This document shows, piece after piece, positions 1 to 14,852 of a DNA stretch of 64,000 nucleotides. The stretch is taken from assembly GCF_000203795.2 (NCBI RefSeq), contig NW_006281100.1, forward strand, positions 805,370 through 869,369, written 5' to 3'. The number at the start of each line of letters is the position of its first letter. Position 1 is the first letter of the stretch. The DNA is from Batrachochytrium dendrobatidis JAM81 (taxonomy: Eukaryota > Chytridiomycota > Chytridiomycetes > Rhizophydiales). A model generated the notes under the pieces. The model made no database searches. It saw nothing but the letters and a program-made list of their open reading frames with translations, and had not been told where the DNA came from. The position numbers were made by a program, and so were the translations under genes.

Positions 1-42
1 TTCATGACTATGTTCATGATTATGTTCATGAATATGTTCATG
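1..42. repeat. 12-bp tandem repeat in an AlaRS intron
   Basis: Three and a half copies of a 12-bp unit of the form TTCATGANTATG at the very left edge, inside an intron that ends with CTACAG at 63-68. The array may extend outside the window. Confidence 0.75.
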
Positions 43-68
43 TTGCTCACCACTTTCTTTTTCTACAG

Positions 69-3526
<3,458 letters not shown>

Positions 3527-3817
3527 AGCCTGTTCGTGTTGACGATTTCAACCTTTACACTTCTTGTACTCTCATCTAAGGGCTACGCAGTTGTTTTTTG
3601 AGTTGGAAATATGTAATCATTGAAATACAAATAGGTTTTGATTTAGTTTTATTTGCTTTTTTTGTTTGCAGCTGAGTATCTGCTAATGCTTTTACATTAG
3701 CTTAAAGAATCTATAGTAAAAGCAATTGAGATCGATTCGAGAGAGAGCAGTAAGAGTGGGATTGGCATGCATCTAAATGGTAGAATGATGATTCCATTAT
3801 TCATAGCAAATGCTAGA
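3527..3817. other. Tail-to-tail intergenic spacer
   Basis: AT-rich 3' flanks of the AlaRS gene (+) and the CAP-Gly gene (-). No gene is visible. The stretch presumably carries both polyadenylation regions. Confidence 0.6.
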
Positions 3818-6800
3818 TCATTGCTGTTTACACCCAGCAGCTGTCTGAGCAGAATTGGCCGCATCGTGCATTGAAGTAGTAGATTGCACAGGTATATGTT
3901 CCGAATCGACATATTGAGTAGATGCACCATTCACTTGTTTGAAAACATCTGCATGGTTATCATCCATCAAGAGTTGGTCCGTCACGTCGGCAGTGTGATT
4001 GTCATCAACGTACTTTTCTTTTTCTATCACCTGCGAGTGGGTATCGGTGTAAACGCCATTAGTATGCATTATACTATTTTCCGTGTAAACGGGTTGGACT
4101 AAAGGTAAATGATTGGTTTCTGCATGTTCAGTAATGGAAGACAAGTGCTCAGTATGATGCTCAAAACTGTTGTGATTTAAAATAGGTGCATTTTCTACAC
4201 AAGGTTGAGCAGAATCCACAACCGCCTCCTTGGAATGTTCAATAGGATAGGCAACGGGGTTTGAAATCGCCTCGTCAATATGCTGCGCAATATGGAAAGT
4301 CTTGTCCATGGGTTCTACATCAACATTTTTACCGTGTATTTCCTTTTCTTTAACGGAAAATGCAAGAGGTATTTGTTCGACTTCAGTAACTGAATGAACA
4401 GTTTTGCACTCCTTAGTTTTGTCGACAATTTCGGCTGGGAGTTCATTTGATTGTATGCGTTCATGAGTAAAATGATCGTCAACAAGAGTCTCGCTCGTGA
4501 CAGAGTGTTTAAGAGTCTGCTTTTCATCACTGTGCTGGAGATCATGTGAATCAGCATGAGAAGATTTGTCTGGGTGGGCCTGATTTACTTTTTCAACAGA
4601 TTCACTTTCCATCACCTCAACATGCTTTTGGGCAGTGTTTTCATGCATATATGTAGACGATTGGGAGGCAGTATGAGGAGTATCGGTATGCTCTTCAACA
4701 ATTGTATCAAAAAGTGGGTTTTTTTGATCAAGCACTTTGAACCCATATTCTTGACTCATGACACTCATGTATGCAGCCTGCTGATCACATATTTGCTGCA
4801 GCTCATCTAATTTTGCTTGATCAAGCTCGCTTTGCTCCTGTGATTGTCGGTATAGCACATCAATTAAAATGGATTTGTCACTTAAAGCAGATTCTGATTG
4901 AGCAAGTTGATCCTGTAGCTGTTTTGCGAGCATAATTTGAGAGTCCAGATCGTTGACAGCATTTTCAAATTCGTTTCGCATGGCTTCAATCAAGACATCC
5001 TTTTGGGTCGCGTTTTCCTCAATCTGAGCAAGTTCTTCTTGTGATATAATAGATTTCTGAGTAACACTGGGCATTTCTGCATTGGCCAAAGCCGTATGAA
5101 GGTCACTGTTTTCTTGTCGAGCTGCTTCAAGAAATTCTTCAGTTTGAGAAAGTTTGGTAGAAACAGAGACCAACATAGTTTCCGTTTCGGCCAATTTATC
5201 ATTAAGTTGATCAACACAGGTTTTAGATTCTTCAAGAGCAGCCAGCATTTTGGCATCTGCATCAGACTGTTCTTGACGGGTAAAGGTAGCGAGATCAAGC
5301 GCTTTAGTGGCAGATTCAAGCTGATCAGCAAGATGACTATACTCTTGATTCTTTAATGCAAGCTGTTCGCGAAGGCACTCGATTTCTTCTGGCTTAGTAT
5401 TGGTAGGAATAGTAGCGTTGCTCAACTCATTGATTTTCAAAGTCAATTCAAAAACGGTTTCATCTTTGGCATCGATTTGAGCTAAAGCATCTAAAAGCCT
5501 TGCAGTTATATCGGCATGGGCAGTTCGATGTTGCTCAATAACGGCCTCATATTCTTGAGAATCCTTAGACTCTTGCTTCAGTTGATCAACGTAGTGCTCA
5601 AATTCCTTGATGGCAGACTCTTTTTGAGAAACAGTTTCAATAAGTGCACTGGATGCAGACTTGAGCTCAATAATAGTGTCTTCAAGAAATTGAATTTTTG
5701 CATTGGCGTCTTCAAATTGAGATGCCATCAGTTGCGTCGACGTTCGTTCTTTGGAAAACTGTTCATTGGCATCATTTATTTTTTCCTTTGCATCAGCGCG
5801 CTCTTGAGATAGCATTGCGTTAGCTTTTTCAAGCTCCAAAGTCAGATGTTGAATCTGCTCGGTAAAAACAGATGTATCAGTGGTGGTGAGAAGTGCACGA
5901 TCGTGTTGCTCATGCACAGAACTAAGATCTGCTTTCAAAGAAGCAATAGCTACATCTTTATCGAGCAAAGCAGCATTCTTTGAATCTATTTCCTTTAGCA
6001 ATGTTTCATGAGATTCAGAAATGCTTGCCAAACGGGTCTCATTGTGCTGCATTTTTTCAGTGATTGAAACGATATCATTTGATTTGTGCAAAAGTTCCTG
6101 TTTTAAAACTTGAATATCATTGAGAAGTTCAGAGTTGGACTCGATGGAGCGAGCTTTATGGATAGCTGAATGTTCTTGAAGTTCATTATCGTGATGTTGT
6201 TTGAGTGCACTCAGTTCAGCTTCATACGCATCTTTTTGATCAGTAAAAACCTTGCGCTCACTTTCGAATAGAGATTGAACAGTAAGAAGCTCATTTTTTT
6301 GATTCTTATGATCATTCGAAAGCTGATTCAATTGGACAGTCAATGCTTCGCGTTCAGAATCAAGAGTAGCTAGCGCTTCACGACTAGTAGCATGCTCCGC
6401 CTCTGCTTTCGTAAGCGTTTCTTGCAATTCAAGCATTGCCATGGTAGCAGCACTTGCCTTTGAAGTGGCTGCTAGTAATTGCTCTTCCATATCATCAGAG
6501 TTGAATTTTGAGGCGTGTTGCTCAATAGTTTGAGAAAAAGTAAGTTTTAAAGAATCAGTTTCTTGGGTTAATAGCGAGACTTGGATTTTCAAAGAATTAT
6601 TGAGCTCAGTCATACGTGAGAGTTCAGTCTTTAGAATTTCAACATCATCAAATGTGGAACTATGAGCAATAGTATCCATATGATTTTGCTGTACTTGACC
6701 AATCTATTTACAAATTAAATTAAAATTTAGTGAAAATAAGCGTCAGCTAGCAATATAAATGCATCCAGATCAAGGTACGCATTTACCTTTTTAATCAAAG

Positions 6801-8808
6801 TTTCATTTTCCGATTCCAATGTAGCAATGCGTGTTTGGAGAGTTGAAATCCCAATAGATTCAGCAGGAGTAGCCTTGACTGCAGTTTTAGTAGCAATCGG
6901 TTTGGTGGCACGAATGTTTGAAATTGTTTCCGGACGACTTGGTTTAGCAGCTTTTAAGGGTGATGAAGCGGACAAGCCAGTCAATTTTCTGGGCGAATTG
7001 CTTATTGAGGATACCGCAGATCGCGCAACAGTAGTCAAGCTAGCATTAACTGAAGGCTTTCTTACAGCAACTTTTGTAGACTTTGGTTCAATAGCGATTG
7101 GTTTTTTGGTTGCAGGTACATGGTATTCGGATTTTTTGGTTAAAGCAGTACCAAGTTTCTTATCCGGTGTGACACGTAGAGACGCTGTGGATAGTGCAAC
7201 AGTCTTTTGACTATGAGAAGAGGTTGGTTTTTGAGAAACTGCACCAATCGATGGCCTTGGTGTAACTACTGCAGGTCTCTTGAGGGCTGCAGTTTGTGCA
7301 GGCGTAGATTTGGATATGGTATTGGCAGTTCTGACTGTGCCCAATGATTTGGATGCAGTAACTAGTGGCTTGGTAGTATGCACAGCAGGTTTAGCTACAG
7401 ATGTCAAAGCATTTTTAGTAGTGGTAGCTGACTTGATCTTTGAAGCAGGAGAAACAGTAGTTTTTGAAGTTTTGGCGGATAGTGGTTTTGTGGCGGAAGA
7501 TAAAGTGGGCTTTAACTTTTTAGGTGCTTCTTTAATAGGTACTGGAGATGAGATTTCATTTGCCACATTTAGAACTGGATCTGCTTTAGAAACAACTGCA
7601 TCAGCTACAGTGCTAGCGATTGAAATCTCTTGTGGCTCTGCAGCAACTGGCACATCAATGTTTTCTTCCTTGACAGCTGTTTCAGCAACCATACGAACAT
7701 CTTGAACAAAGCGTGTAGGAGTACGAAGTTTGTGTAGCGGCACAAATACACCTATGAAAACAGATTGAGTTTAAAACAAACGATTGAATATTTAGCTATT
7801 AAAGAAATCAATAAATAATCAAATCTACGCACCAGTATTGTCAGGACAAACAAAATATACGATTTCTTGAAATGTGCCATTATTCAGCCCAGTGCCATGT
7901 TCAAAAAGCTCGATTCCTAGAAACCAACCAGTGATTCAGATAAAACGATCATTTGAACGTCGAGCGTAAATGACAAGACAGTTTATCACATTAATAAAAA
8001 GTTGACGAATTGAGCGAATCATGAATTTGCATTTTAAATAAGTTCATACCAGCCCAAATTCCATCAGAAAACTGAGTTTCCCCAAGAAAGACCAATGTTC
8101 CGTTGTAAGTGTGAGTTGACTAGCGTATCAATTTAGGCAATCGTGAATGATCGGACGGTTATATTGGCAGTTGGAGGGTTGTAAAATAAAACAGTAGAAA
8201 AAATTGAGTTAATCATTTGCAATCTACAGTAAAACAAGTAGGTATTTTTAATACCATCCAATCCAACCACCAGCTTGAATTTAAAGCGAGACTTTATTCC
8301 CATCTGGATACACCATAACATGACATGGAGTGTTTTCTAAACATCAAAAGCGGCGTTCAAAACAAAGGATTTGCACTCTGCAACCCGTATCTTAGCAAGC
8401 CCATTCAATGTGTGATTTGAAGGCTGTCAAGACGCCGCTGCCACCACAAGCCGATGAACTCAGATTATGTATTTGCTCACTTCAGTCAGGCATTGAATAT
8501 GATTGTTTGCATGGGATTTAATCAACTCAAATCAGTAGATCGGCATGAACCTGTTTATGACTAGAATTTCAATTCCATCAATCATGCCCACATAACCAGA
8601 GTGTGTATAGCTCTGTATGCTTTTAAACACTTGGCTTTATATACAACTAGAGCAGTGTTGGGTTTAAAATTCAAGTGAATCTACAAGTAATTGTACTCAC
8701 CTCGGCACTATCTGCGCAAACATGATCACCAATTTTAAATGAAGAAGAGGAATTGGATTCAATATGATAAGGGTTGGGTTCGCAGTTGACAACATCTGTA
8801 GGATTCAT
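3818..8808 (-). CDS. CAP-Gly domain, long coiled-coil microtubule-binding protein (CLIP-170-like)
   Basis: Probable microtubule plus-end or cortical linker of about 1370 aa. Exons (transcript order): 8701-8808, 8050-8119, 7833-7916, 6787-7751, 3818-6703; phases close to one open frame. Exons 1-4 encode one CAP-Gly domain (about residues 25-95): IGDHVCAD, YNGTLVFLGET, FSDGIWAGIEL, GLNNGT (the usual GKNDG position), then VFVPLHKLRTP. Next is a Ser/Thr/Pro/Ala/Lys-rich basic linker to about residue 400, then some 700 residues of heptad coiled coil, then a His/Glu-rich C-terminus ending AAGCKQQ. There is no CCHC zinc knuckle and no EEY/F tail as in CLIP-170, so partner binding may differ. Intron 1 (8120-8700) is 581 bp, far longer than the others. 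The dynactin gene ARP1 is about 8 kb downstream. Family is sure; CLIP-170 orthology is not. Confidence 0.88.
8120..8700 (-). other. Unusually long first intron of the CAP-Gly gene
   Basis: 581 bp between donor GTGAGT (8700 downward) and acceptor CTAG (8120). It splits the start of the CAP-Gly domain. It contains a GC-rich inverted repeat, AGCGGCGT at 8349-8356 and ACGCCGCT at 8432-8439, which stands out in AT-rich DNA. No open coding sequence recognised. Confidence 0.7.
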
Positions 8809-10238
8809 TGTTCAAGTTTTTAATAGTGTGGGTAAGAATTCAAGACTAATGTTGAGGCTTCACACGCCACAATTTGACCAATGAACTGCAGTATGAAACG
8901 TAGTGTTTTGTACGCTTACGAATGTGTAAAATATTGTATTTAAAATCATTGAGCGAGATTCAGTCAATTTGATTCAACTGGAAAGTTGTCGATTTGTGAA
9001 ATGGCGTTTTAATAGAGCACGATTGACTCGTACTCATAAAATGCAACACTTGTATTTATCCTGCAGCGATTGTTTTGGAATCATAATGATCAATTGTTCA
9101 TTTGACTTATTCAATAAACAGAACGTTCATTATATGATGCACACACAATCAAACTCTGTTTTATTCTAACGTATCAGATACGCTCGCGTTCTAGTTCATA
9201 TCTCAAAAGTGTGCTCAAGTTTACTCAACTTGAAATCACGTTTAATCACATGATCTCATATGATTGACTACATCAATTCCTGCTAATTGGTTGGTGGAAA
9301 ATTCGCCGATAACAACTATAAAAGCCCATAAAGCAAATTTGTTTTTCTTTCAATACTCTCTTCTATTACCTTCTCTTCTATTGCCTGTCCTGGGTTGTTG
9401 CTGGTGGTGTGGACCAAGTTGTGCTGCATTGTAGCAACAATACATTCTCTGACTGTGTTCTTGCATTTGACCAACTTGCTCCCATCCATTGGTGATTCCC
9501 ACTTTTTGCATCTCTATTTTGTTTGTGTATTCTATTTACCGATGACTGAAGGCTTACTTTCCTCTGTTGGTGTCGAAGCACGCATTGCAAAGGAGTAGTA
9601 CGATCATTAGATTCTGTCTTTTGAAGTATTGCCACCCATGCAAAATCAGTAGTGTATAGTTCATTCCAACACATCGAACAACAACTTCCTCAATCTACTT
9701 GTCTTTCATTGCTGTTTCTGTTCCTTGGTTTCCCTCGGGAAACTGAGTGAGCGCTGCAGCTTTGGCTGGTAATGGATTGGGTTGCAAGCTCCCCATATTC
9801 TATATCTTTCCTGACGCTTTACAGCGTGGCTGCTCTGCAGTCTTGAAGGTTGAGAAAAACCATGGGGATAACATTTTTTGCAATAAATATTTTTTCTATT
9901 TATTTGAACCTGGCGTTTTAGAGGCTTGTTGGCCATTGTTTGACTAGCGGATGCCATGTTTAAAATAGGCTGTTGCAATGTGTTGAACCCACCCCATTCG
10001 GACATTCAATTATACATGACGTGTATAGCAAACTATGCAATTAATTTGTTTAAAAGTGCAGCCAAAAGAAAAAATTGTAATAAATTTAGGCGGAAATGAT
10101 GACCAAGCAAAATCCAAAACGTCTTTTTAAAATGCATCTTGAGCAGAGTGCACTTTAAAGACCTGTAAAAATATGTATATACAAAAGTCGAGCAAGCAGA
10201 GATTTGCACAGTATGCTTAGTGAATGGGTATATACGAC
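8809..10238. other. 1.4 kb intergenic region, possible unannotated transcript
   Basis: Lies between the 5' end of the CAP-Gly gene and the 3' end of the KEN-motif gene. Frames here start without ATG or are short, and neither strand gives a recognisable protein. A TATA-like box (TATAAAA, 9317-9323) is followed by a pyrimidine-rich tract of the sort seen at fungal transcription starts. A stable hairpin with arms GTTTCC/GGAAAC and loop CTCG lies near 9727-9742. About 45 bp near 9153-9200 resemble 13891-13938. Confidence 0.5.
9317..9323 (+). promoter_or_regulatory. TATA-like element
   Basis: TATAAAA followed about 30 bp later by a CT-rich stretch (9345-9395). No obvious downstream protein gene on this strand, so it may drive a non-coding RNA or be fortuitous. 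Confidence 0.35.
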
Positions 10239-13200
10239 TCAAACGTGAACTTGGAATCGTCGTGTTGCAGTATGTTCTGAAGAAGAGTTTGAGTATCCCA
10301 TCCACGATTGCGGTGCAGCAGTGGGTCGTGGTCGAAGATTGTACTTTCTAACACAACCAGTGAATATGGGTGAAACTTGTGCAAGACTCAACGAGCCGTG
10401 ATTAGAATTGGCAGATGCGACCATTTCACCAATTGTATGAGCACTCAAAGCCGATGGAGATATTGCATTACACATCATATGAGCAGGTGCTGTCGAAGAC
10501 AGTTTGGTATCTTTGCTTGACAACGTGCCCAAATCTGATATAGCTGCATTAGTGGCTGCTGCCAAATCTTGTCTTGATAAAAGTGCCTTTGGACACTTGA
10601 TTGGACGATCAAAACATAGTTTTGTTGCTGCAGCACTACGTAAATGGCCTTCTCGGCGTAAATTATTGCTCGACTGAGTTGCAACAACTGTATGGTATTT
10701 GCCACCATTGACAAGAGAATCCAAGCAAGGATTTGATGGTACACTTTCCGAGTCAGCATCATCTTGCCGCATATATGAATTTTGTCCTGATGCAGCCATT
10801 GAATGTGTTTTCATGTTGGTTTGACTAGAGTGTGAGATGCGGCGCTTCTTGATGCCTTGAGTAGACTCGGGAGTCTTGGGCGGCAAGGTACGTGATGAGC
10901 AAGCATTGTCTTCAATCTGCCATGCCAGCCCAATTAAATTCCTATATTCTGGCAATAGTGTGATGTCAATAGATTCAAGAGCACCTTTCTGACGACTATG
11001 CAATGCCATTGTGGCGTGAGTATCAGGCGCGGCTGCATCATCAAAAAGATCGAAACCAATAATGGTTAGCACATGCTTTAAAATTTGAATGACAGGATAT
11101 TAGTCATTAAAAAACTCACACAAAACGGCATTCTCCTTGTCAATCTCATAGTTGGTCAAAAGTGTAGAGTCAGTCTGTGCAGTGTTGCTAGCATCGTTGA
11201 AGCCATCACTGTGCAAGTCAATCACCATATCCGAATCGCATGGGTCGTCAGGAAACGAGTCCTGAATAAATAGCTCAAAGTAGTGTTCTGAATTAGCTTC
11301 AACATGTGCATTATTGCGAGATTTTAAAGAAAGTTGGAGTGCTGATTGGGGTGTCTTGGCGTGCTCCCTTGATTGTGGAATGGTGAACAAGAATCCAGCC
11401 TGTGGAGTATTGAATATAGAATCAGCATCAACAATTGGGGTGCGCAGCTGGCCGCTTGGAGTGGCCATTCCTTGAAAATGTGATGCTGTAGGTTTCGTCA
11501 TTGCTATGGACACTGGCAATGCATGCCGCTGGTTATGTTGCAGAGTAGATGAATCAAGACAAACTGAAGATTCTCGGTGCAAGGAAGAGGTGACGGGAGC
11601 AATATCGTCGAATGAACAGGAGTGAGTCGAGGTCATAGAGTTTTTGACAAAAAGCTGACAGGACTGAGCTGTGGAGTGCGTACTAGAATGGTAACGGTCG
11701 AGGTTAAATAACAATAGGGTATAAAGTCAATAAGGCTTAAGATGTTATAATTTGGCGAGATGAAATAAGCAACTATGTAGCAAAGTTTTAGGGTTTGTTG
11801 TAGCAAACTAAGGCCAGAAGTTCGATCATTCAATTGTGACTATATATGCTTAAATGGGATGGCATAATGGCAAGAATAAACAACTTCTTGGCAATCTGCT
11901 GGCTAAACACATCTTGCAGCCAACCCAATCGTATCCGCAAAATGCTACAAAGCCCCACGCATCTCAGTTGATCATCCATCACACACTAGATTTATGCGCA
12001 AGGTAATTCTAGACACCCCTCGTTTGATTACTTGATTATTTCGCCGCTATTGGCGCGATTGTATTTAATCTTGTCCTTGACGAACTCCCCCGTACCAATA
12101 CGCCATAACAAACGATACGATGGGCCAACACACAGCAATACAGCAGAAGAATTGCTAGGCGCAATAAATGCGTGTAGGATGTGTGTCCGTATAAAGTATT
12201 TCAGAGTCATGGGGAAATATTGCAGACATACCAAACAATTGGCATGCCCATAGGTTGGAACAAACCACGATATGGGTTGGGTTTATCATCAAGTTTTCCA
12301 ATAACATTACCATCCAATAGTAAACAGATTGTGGTGTTGCGGATGGGTTACAGCAGTATGGGATATGGTGGTTGGCAGTGCAAACATTAAGCTGCGTTGC
12401 AATTTATCAACTTGGTAATGTTTGCTCAGTTCTAAACTGAGGAGTGTCGCAATAGATAATTGAGCAGCATGGTATCTGCTCAACGCCATCGGGTAGAAAT
12501 ATGACAAACAATACTAGCCAGCAGGACTGAATATCATTATTAGATCTGTTCAACCCAAAAATTGATACTACTCTGACCACTGCTTTATCTGACACCACAG
12601 TCTCGAATCCTCAATTTTCAACAATAAAATGTTGCTTGAACAAGATGATGTCATGCCAATAATCAGATAATAGACTCACCCTGGATGCGGCATTTTCGTT
12701 TTAGAAAGTGGTGTTTGGGTCTGCAGGTCCTGCAGCATAAGAGTTACTCCAGCCGTAGGCGACAGCATCGGTGTTAGGGAATGTTTTGGCTGCAATATGG
12801 GCAACGAGTCAGATTTATAAGCACCAATTATAATTTCAGTCCTAGATTTTTCTGTCTGTAATAAATCACCAGTGTTACTCTTGGCGAGTTCATCCTTGAC
12901 AGACTCGGGATATTCGTGCCTAGCACTTTTCCTGCGACCATCTCTAATACTGCGTCTAAACATTGGCTGGGTTAGTGGATTGTGCCAAATATTATATGGC
13001 CAAAATATAATGCAATTTGCTCAAAGTTGGTGGCGTCAACCATGTCGGCATTACACATGGCATGAGTTCACGCAACTCAGCTCTACATCAAATGCCATTA
13101 TATTGCTTTCTTTGAATTCTAAATTGCATTAGCTTATCTAAGCATGTTTTACCTTGATGTCTGGTCTGCTTGCCTTTTGTGAGGTTTTCTAGGCGAGGTA

Positions 13201-13451
13201 CTATTGTCAGTCATTTGCTGTTTGTCGTCCAATAAAGTGGTGGTGTTTTGGGTAGACACGTTAGAGTATGTATTGATAAGGATTGGAGTATGCGTATCTG
13301 AAGCGCTGGATGCAAGGGCGGGTTTGTGCTCAGTAGATTCTATTGGTTGCAATGCAATGTGTTTGGTTGCTCTAGTAACTCGGCGAATTTCTATACCAGT
13401 GCTCATGGAACATTCTGTAGACTTGGCAGACATAGCACCCATACATCCCAT
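10239..13451 (-). CDS. Unknown, largely disordered protein with a KEN motif
   Basis: About 643 aa from exons 13153-13451, 12680-12955, 11120-11682 and 10239-11032 (transcript order); phases 2, 2 and 1 match and give one frame. The start is the first ATG at 13451. I recognise no family. The protein is Ser/Thr/Pro-rich with basic patches (RRSIRDGRRKSAR; PRKPHKR) and several S/T-P sites. It contains DKENAVL near the exon 3/4 junction, a KEN box of the kind recognised by the anaphase-promoting complex, and KYNLRPRP near the C-terminus. Such features suit a cell-cycle regulated nuclear protein, but that is inference. Intron 2 is 997 bp and holds other minus-strand coding-like blocks, so extra exons or a nested gene are possible. 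Confidence 0.6.
11683..12679 (-). other. 997-bp intron with minus-strand coding-like blocks
   Basis: Bounded by donor GTGAGT at 12679 downward and acceptor CTAG at 11683. Inside, on the same strand, are open stretches near 12028-12234 (with LLCVGPSYRLLWRIGTGEF), 12240-12340 (DGNVIGKLDDKPNPYRGLFQ in another frame) and 12307-12507. They look like protein but shift frame and do not join cleanly. It may be a decayed gene, an alternative set of exons or chance. Confidence 0.45.
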
Positions 13452-14852
13452 TTCCTGTGAGTGACTAACAGATTATCTCAAGCGTGTAGTTGCCAGCTTA
13501 CAAGTAGTTTTAAAATCACCAGCCGTACAAATGTTTGTGATGTAGGTCAAGTGCGTGTCTAAATTCCAACTCCCGCTTTCTGCTACCGACTTGGAATTTT
13601 AAGCCTATTCACGCAAAATGGAACTCTTGTATCTATCTCCTTTGCTCCAGAATACACAATATTTAATTATTCCTTGTGCTTTCTTGATAGAAATAATTGC
13701 TTCTTCAATCAATATTTTTAATTTCAGTTCAAGCTATAATTTGATTTGTGAGCATATATAATCAGCGTTGTGTTTACTGAATCATCTTTTTTAAACCAAG
13801 ATTTTCCTCTTTTGGTAGTCATACTTGTATGATCATTGAATTCATTCATTGTAATCCAGATAGGGTTTGGTTGTTGTCAATACAACTCCACTCTGTTGTA
13901 ACTTAATCTCACAAATACGTTCGCGCTCTAGCTCAAGAAAGCAATTTTGGAAATGCAACTGCTGTTTTGATGCCAGTTACCCAACGTTTGGATGAAAGGA
14001 GAGTTGGAGATTAAACAAGTGTGGGTTGATTGAAACAGATGTGAACATTCGTTGAGTTGTTTTATAAAAAATAAGCACAAAGACCAGTCAGGGTTAACGA
14101 GTTTAAAGGATGCTATTCAATAAGCTTGGAGGGAATTGACACCCATCATTTCATAAAACTGGCTGTTTATTGCACTTTGACACTGGTGATCTGTGCTTTT
14201 TAAAATCACACATTTTCAATGCTAAACAGTATAGTATACAATAAAGTGGTGGTCTTGTCTTCATATGAATGCAAGGTAAACTATAAACGATTTTATTTGG
14301 GATTCGACCATGACAGATAAAAGTAGGATTGTGAGTTTTAGCCTCTAAAGCTTTATTGGTAGATAGACAGCAATAACAAGAAACCAGATTAGATGCGGTA
14401 AAACCAAGCCATGACAAGAACTGGCATTCAGAACAGTTGGAGTCATCATATTACCATACAGAACGAAGATGCTGACAGAGTTGGGGAGTGGCGCAGTCTC
14501 GGACAGAGTCAAGATTCACGAGCATTAAAACTCAAACAACAGTCACAAGTTGTCGAGTCTGAATATTGTCTAAACCCCGCTTTCTTTACCTGTCTTTAGA
14601 TAACCGTTTTGTTTCTGTAAACGCCTACAACCGCAAAAAGGTACAAGTGTGCAGCTACCGCATTTATACGTGGGTTAAACCTACACTTGAACGGTCCAAT
14701 TCTTCAAGATTCACGTTTATCCCCAGTGCTATTATAAACTCCATTAACACTACTCATCGCTAACTTGGTCTTTTTCTACACACCCATTCGTCTCGCTATC
14801 ATACTGAATTTCAAATTTTGCTGAATATAGCACTTTACAAGAACTTTTAAAT
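13452..14852. other. 1.4 kb intergenic region with repeat fragments
   Basis: Separates the divergent KEN-motif gene (-) and histone H1 (+). It holds a 5' fragment of the TIR element near 13603-13690 and a diverged 45-bp sequence at 13891-13938 shared with 9153-9200. A 62-codon ATG frame at 14411-14599 has no recognisable features and I do not call it. The last 100 bp is presumably the H1 promoter and 5' leader. Confidence 0.5.
13603..13690 (+). mobile_element. 5' fragment of TIR element (copy D)
   Basis: Starts GCCTATTCACGCAAAATGGAA, then follows the same order of short words as 38383-38470 (ATCTATCTC, TTTGCTCCAGAATACACAAT), with many substitutions. The rest of the element is not recognisable. 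Confidence 0.65.

Noticed and set aside
14411..14599. 62-codon ATG frame upstream of H1
   Set aside because: Short, no recognisable features, in a repeat-bearing intergenic region.
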